From contig CP016211.1 in assembly GCA_001931535.1 (NCBI GenBank), forward strand, positions 1,082,501 to 1,146,500: a stretch of 64,000 bases of DNA. Reading direction: 5' to 3'. Under the pieces are notes generated by a model. It was not told the origin of the DNA. It made no database searches and was given only the letters and a program-made list of their open reading frames with translations. Source of the DNA: Minicystis rosea (GTDB lineage Bacteria; Myxococcota_A; Polyangia; Polyangiales; Polyangiaceae). Below are positions 52,137 to 60,242 of this stretch, one piece after another (the first letter of the stretch is position 1; each line of letters starts with the position of its first letter). The position numbers and the translations under genes are program-made.

Positions 52137-53636
52137 ATGAACGCACCGCTGCTGCTCCTCACCGCGATGGTGATCGCCATCTGCGGGTTGGTCTACGAGC
52201 TGCTCGCGGGCACGCTCGCGAGCTACCTGCTCGGTGACTCCATCACGATGTTCTCCACCGTGATCGGCGTCTACCTCTCGGCCATGGGCGTCGGCTCGTG
52301 GCTCTCGGGCAAGGTCGATCGCGACGTGGCCCGTCGCTTCATCGAGGTGGAGCTGGCCGTCGCCGTGGTGGGCGGGACCGCGGCGCCGCTGCTCTTCTTG
52401 GCCTTCGGGCACCTCTCGTTCTTCCGCGCGCTGCTCTACGCCATCGTGGCCGTGGTGGGCACGCTCGTGGGCCTCGAGATTCCGCTCCTCCTCCGGGTGC
52501 TCAAGGATCAATACGAGTTCAAGGACCTCATCGCCCGCGTCCTCACCGTCGATTACCTGGGCGCGCTCGTGGCGTCGCTGCTCTTTCCCATCTTCCTCGT
52601 GCCGCGCCTCGGCATCGTGCGCACGGGCCTCGTCTTCGGCGTCCTCAACGCCCTGGTGGCGCTCTACTCCACGCACCTGCTCCGCGAGGTCATCCCGCGC
52701 CGCCGCGATCTCCAGGTCAAATGCGCGCTCGTCCTCGCCGTCTTGGGCGCGGGCGTCGTCTTCGCCGATCGCCTCACCGGCCTCGCCGAAGAGGGGATGT
52801 ACGCCGACGAGGTGATCTTCGCCAAGAGCACACCCTATCAGCGCATCGTCATCACCCGCGGTCGCGCCAGCTTCCAGCTCTTCTTGAGCGGCAATCTCCA
52901 ATTCTCCTCGGCCGACGAGCATCGTTATCACGAGGCCTTGGTCCACCCTGCGCTGGCCCTCGCCCCCGGCGCGAAGAGGGTTTTGGTGCTCGGCGGTGGA
53001 GATGGCTTGGCGGCCCGCGAGATCCTCAAATACCCGGACGTGAGCGAGATCGTCCTCGTGGATCTGGACCCGGCCATCACCCGCTTGGCCACCGATCTGC
53101 CGCTCCTCCGCGATCAGAACAAGGACTCTTTCCACTCCCCGCGGGTGAAGATCGTCAACGAGGATGCGTACGTGTGGCTCGGCGCCGATCACGGGCGCTT
53201 CGACGCGGCCATCATCGACTTTCCCGATCCCAACAACTTCGCGCTCGGCAAGCTCTACACGACCCGCTTCTATCGCATGCTCCGCCGCTCGCTCGCGCCG
53301 GGCGCGCCGGTGGTCGTGCAGAGCACTTCACCGCTCATGGCGCGGCGCTCGTTCTGGTGCGTGGCCGCGACGCTCGAAGCCGCGGGCATGTCGACGCGCG
53401 CCTACCACGTGGCCGTGCCCTCGTTCGGCGAGTGGGGTTACGTGCTCGCGCGCGACACCCCTTTCGAGGTGCCGACGAAGCTGCCCGACGTTCCCCTCGC
53501 GTTCCTGAACGAAGCCGTGCTGCCGACGCTCTTCGTCTTTCCCGGCGACATGGCGCGGATCCCCACCGAGGTGAACCGGCTCGATAACCAGATCCTGGTC
53601 AGTTATTATGATCGGGAGTGGAAGCGATGGAATTGA
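52137..53636 (+). CDS. Membrane-embedded polyamine aminopropyltransferase (SpeE-like)
   Basis: A 499-residue protein with about seven N-terminal transmembrane helices (residues 1-215) and a C-terminal spermidine synthase domain. The domain shows the AdoMet-binding GGGDG (286-290), EIVLVDLDPAIT, the polyamine-binding YHE in RYHEALVHP, and IIDFPDP with the catalytic-type Asp. The membrane-bound form is common in bacteria and its product is often unproven. With SpeD in the same operon, an aminopropyl transfer to a polyamine or to an envelope component is the likely reaction. Confidence 0.9.
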   Translation: MNAPLLLLTAMVIAICGLVYELLAGTLASYLLGDSITMFSTVIGVYLSAMGVGSWLSGKVDRDVARRFIEVELAVAVVGGTAAPLLFLAFGHLSFFRALLYAIVAVVGTLVGLEIPLLLRVLKDQYEFKDLIARVLTVDYLGALVASLLFPIFLVPRLGIVRTGLVFGVLNALVALYSTHLLREVIPRRRDLQVKCALVLAVLGAGVVFADRLTGLAEEGMYADEVIFAKSTPYQRIVITRGRASFQLFLSGNLQFSSADEHRYHEALVHPALALAPGAKRVLVLGGGDGLAAREILKYPDVSEIVLVDLDPAITRLATDLPLLRDQNKDSFHSPRVKIVNEDAYVWLGADHGRFDAAIIDFPDPNNFALGKLYTTRFYRMLRRSLAPGAPVVVQSTSPLMARRSFWCVAATLEAAGMSTRAYHVAVPSFGEWGYVLARDTPFEVPTKLPDVPLAFLNEAVLPTLFVFPGDMARIPTEVNRLDNQILVSYYDREWKRWN

Positions 53637-53745
53637 AGCGCCTCCACGCCGGGCGCTGACCACGAAGGCGTGCGGCTCGGCGTTTCGAGGGGGGCCGACG
53701 ACGTCGAGGACGGGAGCAGGGGAATCGTCCGAGACTGGATCACCC

Positions 53746-53785
53746 GCTCACGCACGCTCACGCACGCTCACGCACGCTCACGCAC
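53746..53785. repeat. Four tandem copies of a 10-bp repeat
   Basis: GCTCACGCAC occurs four times without interruption (53746-53785). The last copy pairs with TGCGTGAG at 53801-53808 to give an 8-bp stem. It lies in the gap between the SpeE-like stop (53636) and the minus-strand STAS gene stop (53825), so it may vary in copy number without affecting a protein. Confidence 0.85.
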
Positions 53786-53824
53786 CATGGAGCTCCACGA
53801 TGCGTGAGCGATCTCGTGGTGAGC

Positions 53825-54229
53825 CTATGCGCTTCTGAGGAGAGGGCTCGGCAAGCCGTGCTTGCGCAGGAGCACACCGCACCACCGACGCGCGTCCGCC
53901 ATGCTGTCGAACACCTTCACCTCGGCCGGCATGGGCGCGATCATGAGGAGCGTCGACAAGACGAAGCGTACGGCGACCGACTTGACCACCACGGCGTCGC
54001 CGAGCCAGTTCTTCGAGCCAGGCGCGACTTGTTTGATGCCACTGGCGAATGCGCTGATGACGTCCGTGGGGGCAGACGTCATCTGCAGCGTGTCCGTGAT
54101 CACCACGAAGGGGCCGGCACGGTGCGCAGCCTCGAATGCCTTGATCAGGGACGGGAGATCGTCGTGGGTGAGCACGCCGATGGCTTCCACGAGCAGGAGA
54201 GGGCCATTGAGGCGCGTTGCGATGGTCAT
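53825..54229 (-). CDS. STAS/SpoIIAA-like domain protein
   Basis: A 134-residue protein. ATG 54229 follows GGAG by five bases and overlaps the terpene synthase stop (ATGA, 54226-54229). The pattern GPLLLVEAIGVLTHDDLPSLIKAFEAAHRAGPFVVITDTLQMT, with alternating strands and helices, resembles SpoIIAA-like or STAS-like folds. The phosphorylatable Ser of true anti-sigma antagonists was not identified with confidence. Its tight coupling to a terpene synthase is unusual, and the function in that pairing is unknown. Confidence 0.72.
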   Translation of the reverse strand: MTIATRLNGPLLLVEAIGVLTHDDLPSLIKAFEAAHRAGPFVVITDTLQMTSAPTDVISAFASGIKQVAPGSKNWLGDAVVVKSVAVRFVLSTLLMIAPMPAEVKVFDSMADARRWCGVLLRKHGLPSPLLRSA

Positions 54230-55419
54230 GAGTGCTCCACAGTGGATGTTCCATGCCGCGAGCTCGGAGGCACGGAGTTTCGGCTCGGCCGCCAGGAGGG
54301 ACGACGGCTCGTGGGTGGCTCGGACGTGCGGTGCGGCCGCTCCGAAGGTTGGGGCGGGAAGAACGAGAACCGGGGCTCGATCACTCTGCCATCGGTGACG
54401 ACCTTGTACGCCGTGTAGCGCGGCGCCTGAGACTCCCACAGGCTGAACCCGAGCGACGCATACCGCACGTCCTGCAGCCATCGCGTGATGACCGCCATCA
54501 CGTCCGGCGGCCAGCCATGGAGGGACTCGGCGAGTCGATCGTATTCGAGCAGCGCCTCGTCGTGCATGTGGACGAGGTGGGCGATGGCATCGTCGACCGA
54601 CACCCCGCGCTGGTACATCAGCGTCGTGACGAGGTTGATCTGAGACTCCGTGTAATCCTTACCGAAGCTCAGGATGTCGTTGCCGAGGCCGACGATTTCG
54701 TTGGCGAGCCACTTGAGGCGCAGCACCGTGGGGTGCGCGTGAAAGTCACGCGGCAGCTCGATGTCGTAGGCGTCCTCGAGCAGATACACGGTGGCGTACA
54801 TGCCGATGGTGGCGACGCGCATCTCGAGCTGGCGCTCGAAGGGGGGCGGCTCGCCGTGCTGCCGGCACGCCGCCATGATCTCCGCCTCTTCGACGGCGGC
54901 CGCGTTCCAGTCCATCATGGCGCGACAGAGATCCTGAATCCACCGGGGGCTCCGCGAGGCGGCGAATCCAGTGAGGAGATCCCACCAGCCTTCGTCGAAG
55001 CGATTCATCCCTGCCGGGCGGCGTTGCGCGAGGACATGCTCGGCGTCGGTGACCCACCGATCGTCCAGCGTCTCCACCTCCACGTCGTCCCACAGGAGCC
55101 ACAGGGAGAGGTACTTCCCGATCTGAATCGTCTTGTGCAGGGGAATCGTGGGGAAAGGGATGCCCACGTATCCCGCGACATCGAAGCGCCGCGCCCGCGC
55201 GAGCTCCGCCTTCGTGCAGCCGAGCCCCTCGAACCACGCGATCACTTGGCGCTCGGCCTCGCGCGCGTGCGGATTCGACACGACTGGAGATCTCCAGTTC
55301 GGAGGCACGCGAAAGTAGAACCGGCGTGACGTGTCGCGGTCCAGCGCGCGCGCCGAGCTCGCAGGCGCGATGGTGAAAGAGGATGTCAACAACTCCGCAT
55401 CAGCGTGAGGCGGGTTCAT
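54226..55419 (-). CDS. Class I terpene synthase
   Basis: A 397-residue enzyme of bacterial terpene synthase length. ATG 55419 follows GGAG by seven bases. The metal-binding motif is D111-D112 in LWLLWDDVEVE, followed by the second motif N247-D248-x-x-S251-x-x-K254-D255 in GLGNDILSFGKDYTE. Arg334-Tyr335 (QAPRYTAY) is the C-terminal RY pair. These support an active cyclase for a prenyl diphosphate, probably farnesyl diphosphate, though the product cannot be read from the sequence. The C-terminal extension is rich in Pro, Ser and Arg. It forms an operon with the STAS-like gene. Confidence 0.92.
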   Translation of the reverse strand: MNPPHADAELLTSSFTIAPASSARALDRDTSRRFYFRVPPNWRSPVVSNPHAREAERQVIAWFEGLGCTKAELARARRFDVAGYVGIPFPTIPLHKTIQIGKYLSLWLLWDDVEVETLDDRWVTDAEHVLAQRRPAGMNRFDEGWWDLLTGFAASRSPRWIQDLCRAMMDWNAAAVEEAEIMAACRQHGEPPPFERQLEMRVATIGMYATVYLLEDAYDIELPRDFHAHPTVLRLKWLANEIVGLGNDILSFGKDYTESQINLVTTLMYQRGVSVDDAIAHLVHMHDEALLEYDRLAESLHGWPPDVMAVITRWLQDVRYASLGFSLWESQAPRYTAYKVVTDGRVIEPRFSFFPPQPSERPHRTSEPPTSRRPSWRPSRNSVPPSSRHGTSTVEHS

Positions 55420-56503
55420 GGTGTATCTCCGGGGCTGAGGGGCCGATGTGATGGGGGATACGATTCCTCGGGAGCCTGTTCCTTTCGCAATGGCAATGCG
55501 GGATGGAGAGCCGAGAATGCGTGGAGTCGCGACCATTTACTGTACATTGGCCACCATCGGCAATGCAATACGAACATACCGAAGTTGCGCGATAACCATT
55601 CTGCTCGATATCATGACAGGCGCGCACGATGGCTCGCTTGGTCCTACACGGTGCTCGGGGCATGAAAGCCCGAGAACGCTCCCTTTGCGCTCCCTTTGCG
55701 CTGCGTTTTGCGTCGGTTGGACACTCGCGTGACCAGTGTTTGCCGCCGCGTGCCTTCCGACGGCGGTGTAGGCCATTGCAGCACGTCGACCGCTGATTGC
55801 TGGCGGACTGGTGCCCCGGCCCACAAACTCGGTGTCGGCACCGCGGCTCTGCCGCGCGCTCATCGAAAGATGGTCCGGCTCAATGGATGTCGTGCGCCGA
55901 TAGCCGGCCTTCAATCGTCGTTGCACGGAGTCGAGGCGCACGAGGTACATCCACCTTCGCTTCCACTGGAGTGAGCGAGCCAGATTCACGCGGTCGATGA
56001 TTTCGCCCTCCCTCATGCATCCGGACACGACGAACGCTAGGCCCGAAGCGGCGAAACGTGCTGGAAATCTCGGGTGGATCGCGGGGTGGTGGGGCCCCAG
56101 CGGCTTTGCCGCTGGGGCGGCGGGGACGCGAGTCCCCGCCGTGTGAATGAGACGGGGCCTCCGGCCAGGTCGCACGAACGGTGGGCCGAGATGGTTTCGT
56201 TCGAGAGGGGTTACGCCGGCGCGCCCAGGCCCCAGGCTTCCGCTCCGGAGGCGCGATGGGAGAGCGACTCGCGGTCATCGCGGTTCGGCACGAGATCGCG
56301 AACGGCTGGAAGATCTCCGGCGTCGCCGAGGTGCACGGCGCTGCCGTGGGCGATCCGTTGGAGGCCGGCTCGAGCGGCTTCGACCGCGACGGCTTCCCGG
56401 ACATCCATTGGACGTAGACGTAGGGGGCTCGCGCGCTCGCGAGATTCAGACGGAAGGCCACCAAGGAGACGAGCGATGACGCGAGATGCAAAAGGGGTGG
56501 AAC
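55420..56503. other. About 1.1 kb without a convincing gene
   Basis: Several open frames occur on both strands (for example 55537-56175 minus and 55880-56491 minus) but none has a recognisable product, a good start or a normal codon pattern. The part at 55440-55640 looks less GC-rich than its surroundings. It contains the promoter of the terpene synthase, and at 56094-56140 two tandem hairpins. Remnants of a decayed gene are possible. Nothing else was seen. Confidence 0.45.
56094..56140. repeat. Two tandem GC-rich hairpins (REP-like)
   Basis: Hairpin 1: GCCCCAGCGG (56094-56103) with CCGCTGGGGC (56109-56118), loop CTTTG. Hairpin 2: GGCGGGGAC (56119-56127) with GTCCCCGCC (56132-56140), loop GCGA. 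The two adjoin without a gap. Such pairs resemble REP-like intergenic elements; other copies were not found in this window. Confidence 0.55.
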
Positions 56504-57199
56504 ATGGGGGACAGGCTCGCCATCGTCGCTCTCGTCATGTCATTGGTTTGCGCGGGCAGCGCCTGCTCGGCCCCCGAGGGACGCGTGGACGCGGCGGCTC
56601 TGCCCTGGTGCAGCGGCCTTTACGTGACGCACCTCGTGCGCCGTGCAGGCACCATCTTCTTCATTTCTCCCGAGTCTCTGGTGGCCTCCACCGATGGTTG
56701 GGGCCCGCAGTCGTTGGCGCTCTCCGTCGAGCACGACTTCGATACGGGGGTGACGTACGAGCGCTCGCCGAGCCTGTCCAAGCAAAAGAACGACATCACG
56801 AAGAGCCTCTCGGCTACGCTCGGCTACAGCGTCACGAGCGCCATCGACCTCACCGCCTCGACGCTCGTGCTCGTCCCGACGGACGCCTATTATCGGCTGG
56901 AGGCTTATCCCGAATACGATGTCATCGACTGGGAGCTTCACGCCGATGCCTGTGGCCCGCAGCCGGACCTGCTCGTCACGACGGGCACCGTTTATCGGCC
57001 CATCGGAATCCATTTTCGCGTCTCGGTGTTCGTCGGCGGCGAATGGAATGCGCTGGCCCCGCCGAGCCCGGCGGAGCGGTTGCTCGCGCCCCCCTGGACG
57101 CCTGGGAACGTGAGCACGACGGACACCAAGCCGGAAAATGGAGCGACTTCCGCCGATGGTGGCGCGCCGTCGACTCCCGCGGATGGCGGAGCGCCGTAG
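56504..57199 (+). CDS. Hypothetical lipoprotein
   Basis: A 231-residue lipoprotein. Start chosen at ATG 56504 (MGDRLAIVALVMSLVCAGSAC) because it gives a compact signal with a lipobox; ATG 56486 in the same frame is the alternative. The mature part (LYVTHLVRRAGTIFFISPESLV, WGPQSLALSVEHDFDTGVTYERS, YYRLEAYPEYDVIDWELHAD) is mostly beta strands, with a Thr/Pro/Gly/Ala-rich tail. No family was recognised. Confidence 0.7.
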   Translation: MGDRLAIVALVMSLVCAGSACSAPEGRVDAAALPWCSGLYVTHLVRRAGTIFFISPESLVASTDGWGPQSLALSVEHDFDTGVTYERSPSLSKQKNDITKSLSATLGYSVTSAIDLTASTLVLVPTDAYYRLEAYPEYDVIDWELHADACGPQPDLLVTTGTVYRPIGIHFRVSVFVGGEWNALAPPSPAERLLAPPWTPGNVSTTDTKPENGATSADGGAPSTPADGGAP

Positions 57200-57433
57200 C
57201 GGCGAGATGCCTTTGAGGGACTCTCGCGATCGACGATGCGAGGCGGCGTGTCGAACGCCGCTCATCGAGGCCGGTGTGTCGGCACGCCGAGCGCGGACGA
57301 GCCGCCTCGGGCGGCGTCATGCAATCGGTCACGATGCGTTGTCGGTCATCGCGCAGGATGCACGACGAGACGCGGCGGATCTGCGCGAATGCGTGCTTCA
57401 CGAGCTGGCATCCTTCATGCGGTAGGGCGCGGC

Positions 57434-58705
57434 ATGAACAACCCCGGCGGCCTGTCGAAGCTCGACCGTGCCCATGCATTCACCGAGGGCGCTCCCGTGC
57501 CGAGGAAGCGGGCCGTGGAGGCACCGCGCGGCGTTCGTCTGCTCTCCGACATCCTCGAAGAGGAAGCGCGCCTCGCGCAGCGCGGCCGGCTCACCATCTT
57601 CTTCGGCTTCGCGCCGGGCGTGGGCAAGACGACGGCGATGTTGCGCGCTGCCCACGATCTGCGCGACCGCGGCGTGGACGTGGCTGCGGCGTGGATCGAG
57701 ACGCACGGGCGGCCCGAGACGGAGGCGCTCGCGCGCGGCGTCGAGCGGGTCGCGTCGCGGGGCGTGGACGACGAGGGCATCATGCTCGACGAGCTCGATC
57801 TCGATGCCGTGCTGGCGCGAAGGCCGGAGGTGGCGCTCGTCGACGAGCTGGCCCACACGAACGCGCCCGGCACGTGTCATGCGCGCCGCTATCAAGACGT
57901 GCTGGCCCTGCTCGATGCGGGCATCGACGTCTTGGCCACGCTCAACGTGCAACACGTCGAGAGCCTCAACGACGTGATCGAGCGGGTCACCGGCGTTCGT
58001 GTGCGCGAGACGGTGCCGGATTCGATCATCGAGCGCGCCGACGAGGTGGAGGTCATCGATCTCCCGCCCGACGATCTCCTGCGCCGTCTGCACGAGGGGA
58101 AGATCCACGTGAACGAGCAGGCGCAGCGCGCCGTGGCGGCCTTCTTTCGCAAGGGCAATCTGCTCGCGTTGCGCGAGCTCACCCTCCGCCGTGCGGCGCA
58201 GCGGGTGGACGAAGAGGTGCGCGGTTATCGGCGCGAGCATGGCATTGCCGACACGTGGGCTGCAGGCGAGCGAATCGCCGTCTCGGTGGGGCCGAGCCCG
58301 AGCTCACGTCGCCTCGTGTGCACGGCGCGGCGCATGGCCGGTGCGTTGGGCGCGCCGTGGTATGCGATCTTCGTGGAGACGCGCGCATTCGAGCGCCTCG
58401 AGCCGGAGGACCGCGCGCGCGTCGAGGAGCACCTCGCGCTCGCCGAGCGGCTCGGCGGGACGCCCGTGCGGCTCCGCGGCAAGCGGGTCGCCCCCGAGAT
58501 CGTGAGCTTCGCACGGCGCGAGAACGTCACTCAGATCGTGGTGGGCAAGCCGACGCATCCGCGCTGGCGCGACTTCGTGCATGGCTCCCTGCTCGACGAG
58601 CTGCTTCGCTCGAGCGGTGACATCGGCATCTATGCCATCGACGGCGACTCGCCGCCGCCGAAACCGCGAACGTCGCTCGAGCCCTCCGATCGCATCATGG
58701 GTTGA
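57434..58705 (+). CDS. Orphan KdpD-type sensor: KdpD N-terminal domain plus universal-stress domain
   Basis: A 423-residue protein starting at 57434. It has the KdpD sensor domain with the nucleotide-binding loop GFAPGVGKT (Gly58-Thr66), VALVDELAHTNAPG and DVLATLNVQHVESLND, then a universal-stress-protein-like domain (RIAVSVGPSPSSRRLVCTARRMA, and VTQIVVGKPTHPRWRDF). The transmembrane, HAMP and histidine kinase parts of full KdpD are absent. KdpD senses potassium or turgor, but no kdpFABC or kdpE was seen here. It may bind c-di-AMP or act with another kinase; this is inference. A two-TM protein follows after three bases. Confidence 0.88.
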   Translation: MNNPGGLSKLDRAHAFTEGAPVPRKRAVEAPRGVRLLSDILEEEARLAQRGRLTIFFGFAPGVGKTTAMLRAAHDLRDRGVDVAAAWIETHGRPETEALARGVERVASRGVDDEGIMLDELDLDAVLARRPEVALVDELAHTNAPGTCHARRYQDVLALLDAGIDVLATLNVQHVESLNDVIERVTGVRVRETVPDSIIERADEVEVIDLPPDDLLRRLHEGKIHVNEQAQRAVAAFFRKGNLLALRELTLRRAAQRVDEEVRGYRREHGIADTWAAGERIAVSVGPSPSSRRLVCTARRMAGALGAPWYAIFVETRAFERLEPEDRARVEEHLALAERLGGTPVRLRGKRVAPEIVSFARRENVTQIVVGKPTHPRWRDFVHGSLLDELLRSSGDIGIYAIDGDSPPPKPRTSLEPSDRIMG

Positions 58706-58708
58706 GCC

Positions 58709-58954
58709 ATGCGCTTCGATCCCTATCGCACGTCCACGCCTCTCATCGACCCTCCGCGGCCGCGGATTGGCTCCCTCCCGTCTTACGACGTGATCGTCGT
58801 CGCCGTGGTGATATGGCTCTTGGCCGTTCTTCGCATCGCCTGCGCGCTCTGGCGTCACGAGCCGCAGAGTCGAGAGATCGACGTCGGCTGGCTCTTGATC
58901 GTGCTGCTCCCGATCGTGGTTGGAAAAGAGATCGCCGCGCAACGCCGCCGCTGA
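58709..58954 (+). CDS. Small two-helix membrane protein next to the KdpD-like sensor
   Basis: An 81-residue protein, 3 bases after the KdpD-like stop. It has two hydrophobic helices (about residues 26-47, VIVVAVVIWLLAVLRIACALW, and 61-73, WLLIVLLPIVVG) with a basic end KEIAAQRRR. No family was recognised. Its position suggests a membrane anchor or partner for the soluble KdpD-like protein, but there is no direct evidence. Confidence 0.65.
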   Translation: MRFDPYRTSTPLIDPPRPRIGSLPSYDVIVVAVVIWLLAVLRIACALWRHEPQSREIDVGWLLIVLLPIVVGKEIAAQRRR

Positions 58955-59074
58955 CAGCTCGTCTCGACCTCGTGCGCTTCGTGGGCCAGGGCCATCCGAT
59001 ACGGCACGACGACGGGCCGCGAACGTCTCCTCCTGTGCGGAGAGCTGGCCTGCGACACGAGCGCTCGATCGCTG

Positions 59075-60115
59075 CTACGTCGGAGCGGGCTGCTTTGCAT
59101 CGAAGGGCCCGACCCAGTCTTCGATGTAGCCGCCCTGCGCCGGTCGCAGGCGGACGACGGCGAGATTCATGCCGATGTAGATGGTGCCGTCGTCGTCTCG
59201 AACGACGGAGCTCGTGCGCAGAGCTTCCCAGTGACCGCGGTGGAGGTGCTCGATGCGCGAGCCTTGCACCACGCGGACGAGATCGCGGCTGGTGACGACG
59301 AGCACGGAGCCGTCCGGCTCGAGATGGATGTTGCGCGGCGCGCCGGGCAGCCTGAGCTCGTGGGAATGCCACCAGTGGCCCGAGCGGGTGAGGCGGAGGA
59401 CATGACCTCGGCTCCCGAGCCCGTGCGCGAGGCCGGTGAAGCCGAGGAGGCCGAATGGGGTTTCGAGGAGCGCGACGACGTTCTCGTCGGTGATGGTTTG
59501 CCGCAATTGGCCTGAAGCATCGTAGGAGAGGAGGCCGCCGCCCCACTCACCCTCGTTGTATCCGACGAGGTGGCCGCTTTCGACTCGCCGGTAAGCCAGG
59601 ACCGATAGGGGAGCGTCGGTGTGCTCCACCGCTCCGACGCCGCAATGGACGACTTGTCGGCCTGGATGCTTGGATGGCACGAAGGGGAGCGCGATGGGCT
59701 TCCAATTCGGTATGAAGGCTTTGGCATGGATGCCCGTGGCATCCCGTTCGACGCGCCATTCGCAGTCGAAGCGATGGATGGCGAAGTGCCATGCGATGTC
59801 GTAGCGAGGCTCGATGGCTTGCCAGGATCGGGGATCACCTTCGAGCTCGCTGCACTGATGTTGGGCGGTGTGCTCATAGCGAGCACGGGGCGAGATCGCG
59901 TCGGGCTCGTCGGCTTTGGGCGCCGCGCCGGCGCCGAGCGGTGCCGGTGGGGCCGTGGCTTCGAGGCCGGCGGCCGCAGGAGATGCTCCAGCGTCGAGCA
60001 TCGTTGCGGGCGGAGCGAGCGGGGCCGTGGGTGTCTGTCGCGCGGTGCTGCGCGATGTCGTCGCGCACGCCGTGAGCGAGAGAGCGAGGCACGCGAGCAG
60101 AGATGAGGACTGCAC
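59075..60115 (-). CDS. Hypothetical lipoprotein, possible beta-propeller
   Basis: About 346 residues. No ATG suits; GTG 60115 gives MQSSSLLACLALSLTAC with a lipobox, while TTG 60130 is the alternative. After an Ala/Pro linker to about residue 75, the domain is beta-rich with blades such as HVLRLTRSGHWWHSHELRLPGAPRNIHLEPDGSVLVVTS and SVVRDDDGTIYIGMNLAVVRLRP, suggesting a WD/SMP-30-like propeller. The function is unknown. It converges with the small membrane protein gene at 58954. Confidence 0.72.
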   Translation of the reverse strand: MQSSSLLACLALSLTACATTSRSTARQTPTAPLAPPATMLDAGASPAAAGLEATAPPAPLGAGAAPKADEPDAISPRARYEHTAQHQCSELEGDPRSWQAIEPRYDIAWHFAIHRFDCEWRVERDATGIHAKAFIPNWKPIALPFVPSKHPGRQVVHCGVGAVEHTDAPLSVLAYRRVESGHLVGYNEGEWGGGLLSYDASGQLRQTITDENVVALLETPFGLLGFTGLAHGLGSRGHVLRLTRSGHWWHSHELRLPGAPRNIHLEPDGSVLVVTSRDLVRVVQGSRIEHLHRGHWEALRTSSVVRDDDGTIYIGMNLAVVRLRPAQGGYIEDWVGPFDAKQPAPT

Positions 60116-60242
60116 GGCGCATGCGGACAATGGAGCGCCGCCGAGGTTCCACCCTCGTCGTCGGGAGCGGGCCGGCGTGCCTGGCCGTCACGTCGTCGTG
60201 GACAGGATTGCATGTCACCCGCGCCGGCCCCAGGGCCTCGGC

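Noticed and set aside
55537..56175. Minus-strand open frame of 212 residues in the gap upstream of the terpene synthase
   Set aside because: No recognisable domain, ordinary start or ribosome site, and its composition does not look like neighbouring genes.
55880..56491. Minus-strand open frame of 203 residues
   Set aside because: It spans the tandem hairpins at 56094-56140, has no recognised family, and overlaps other open frames.
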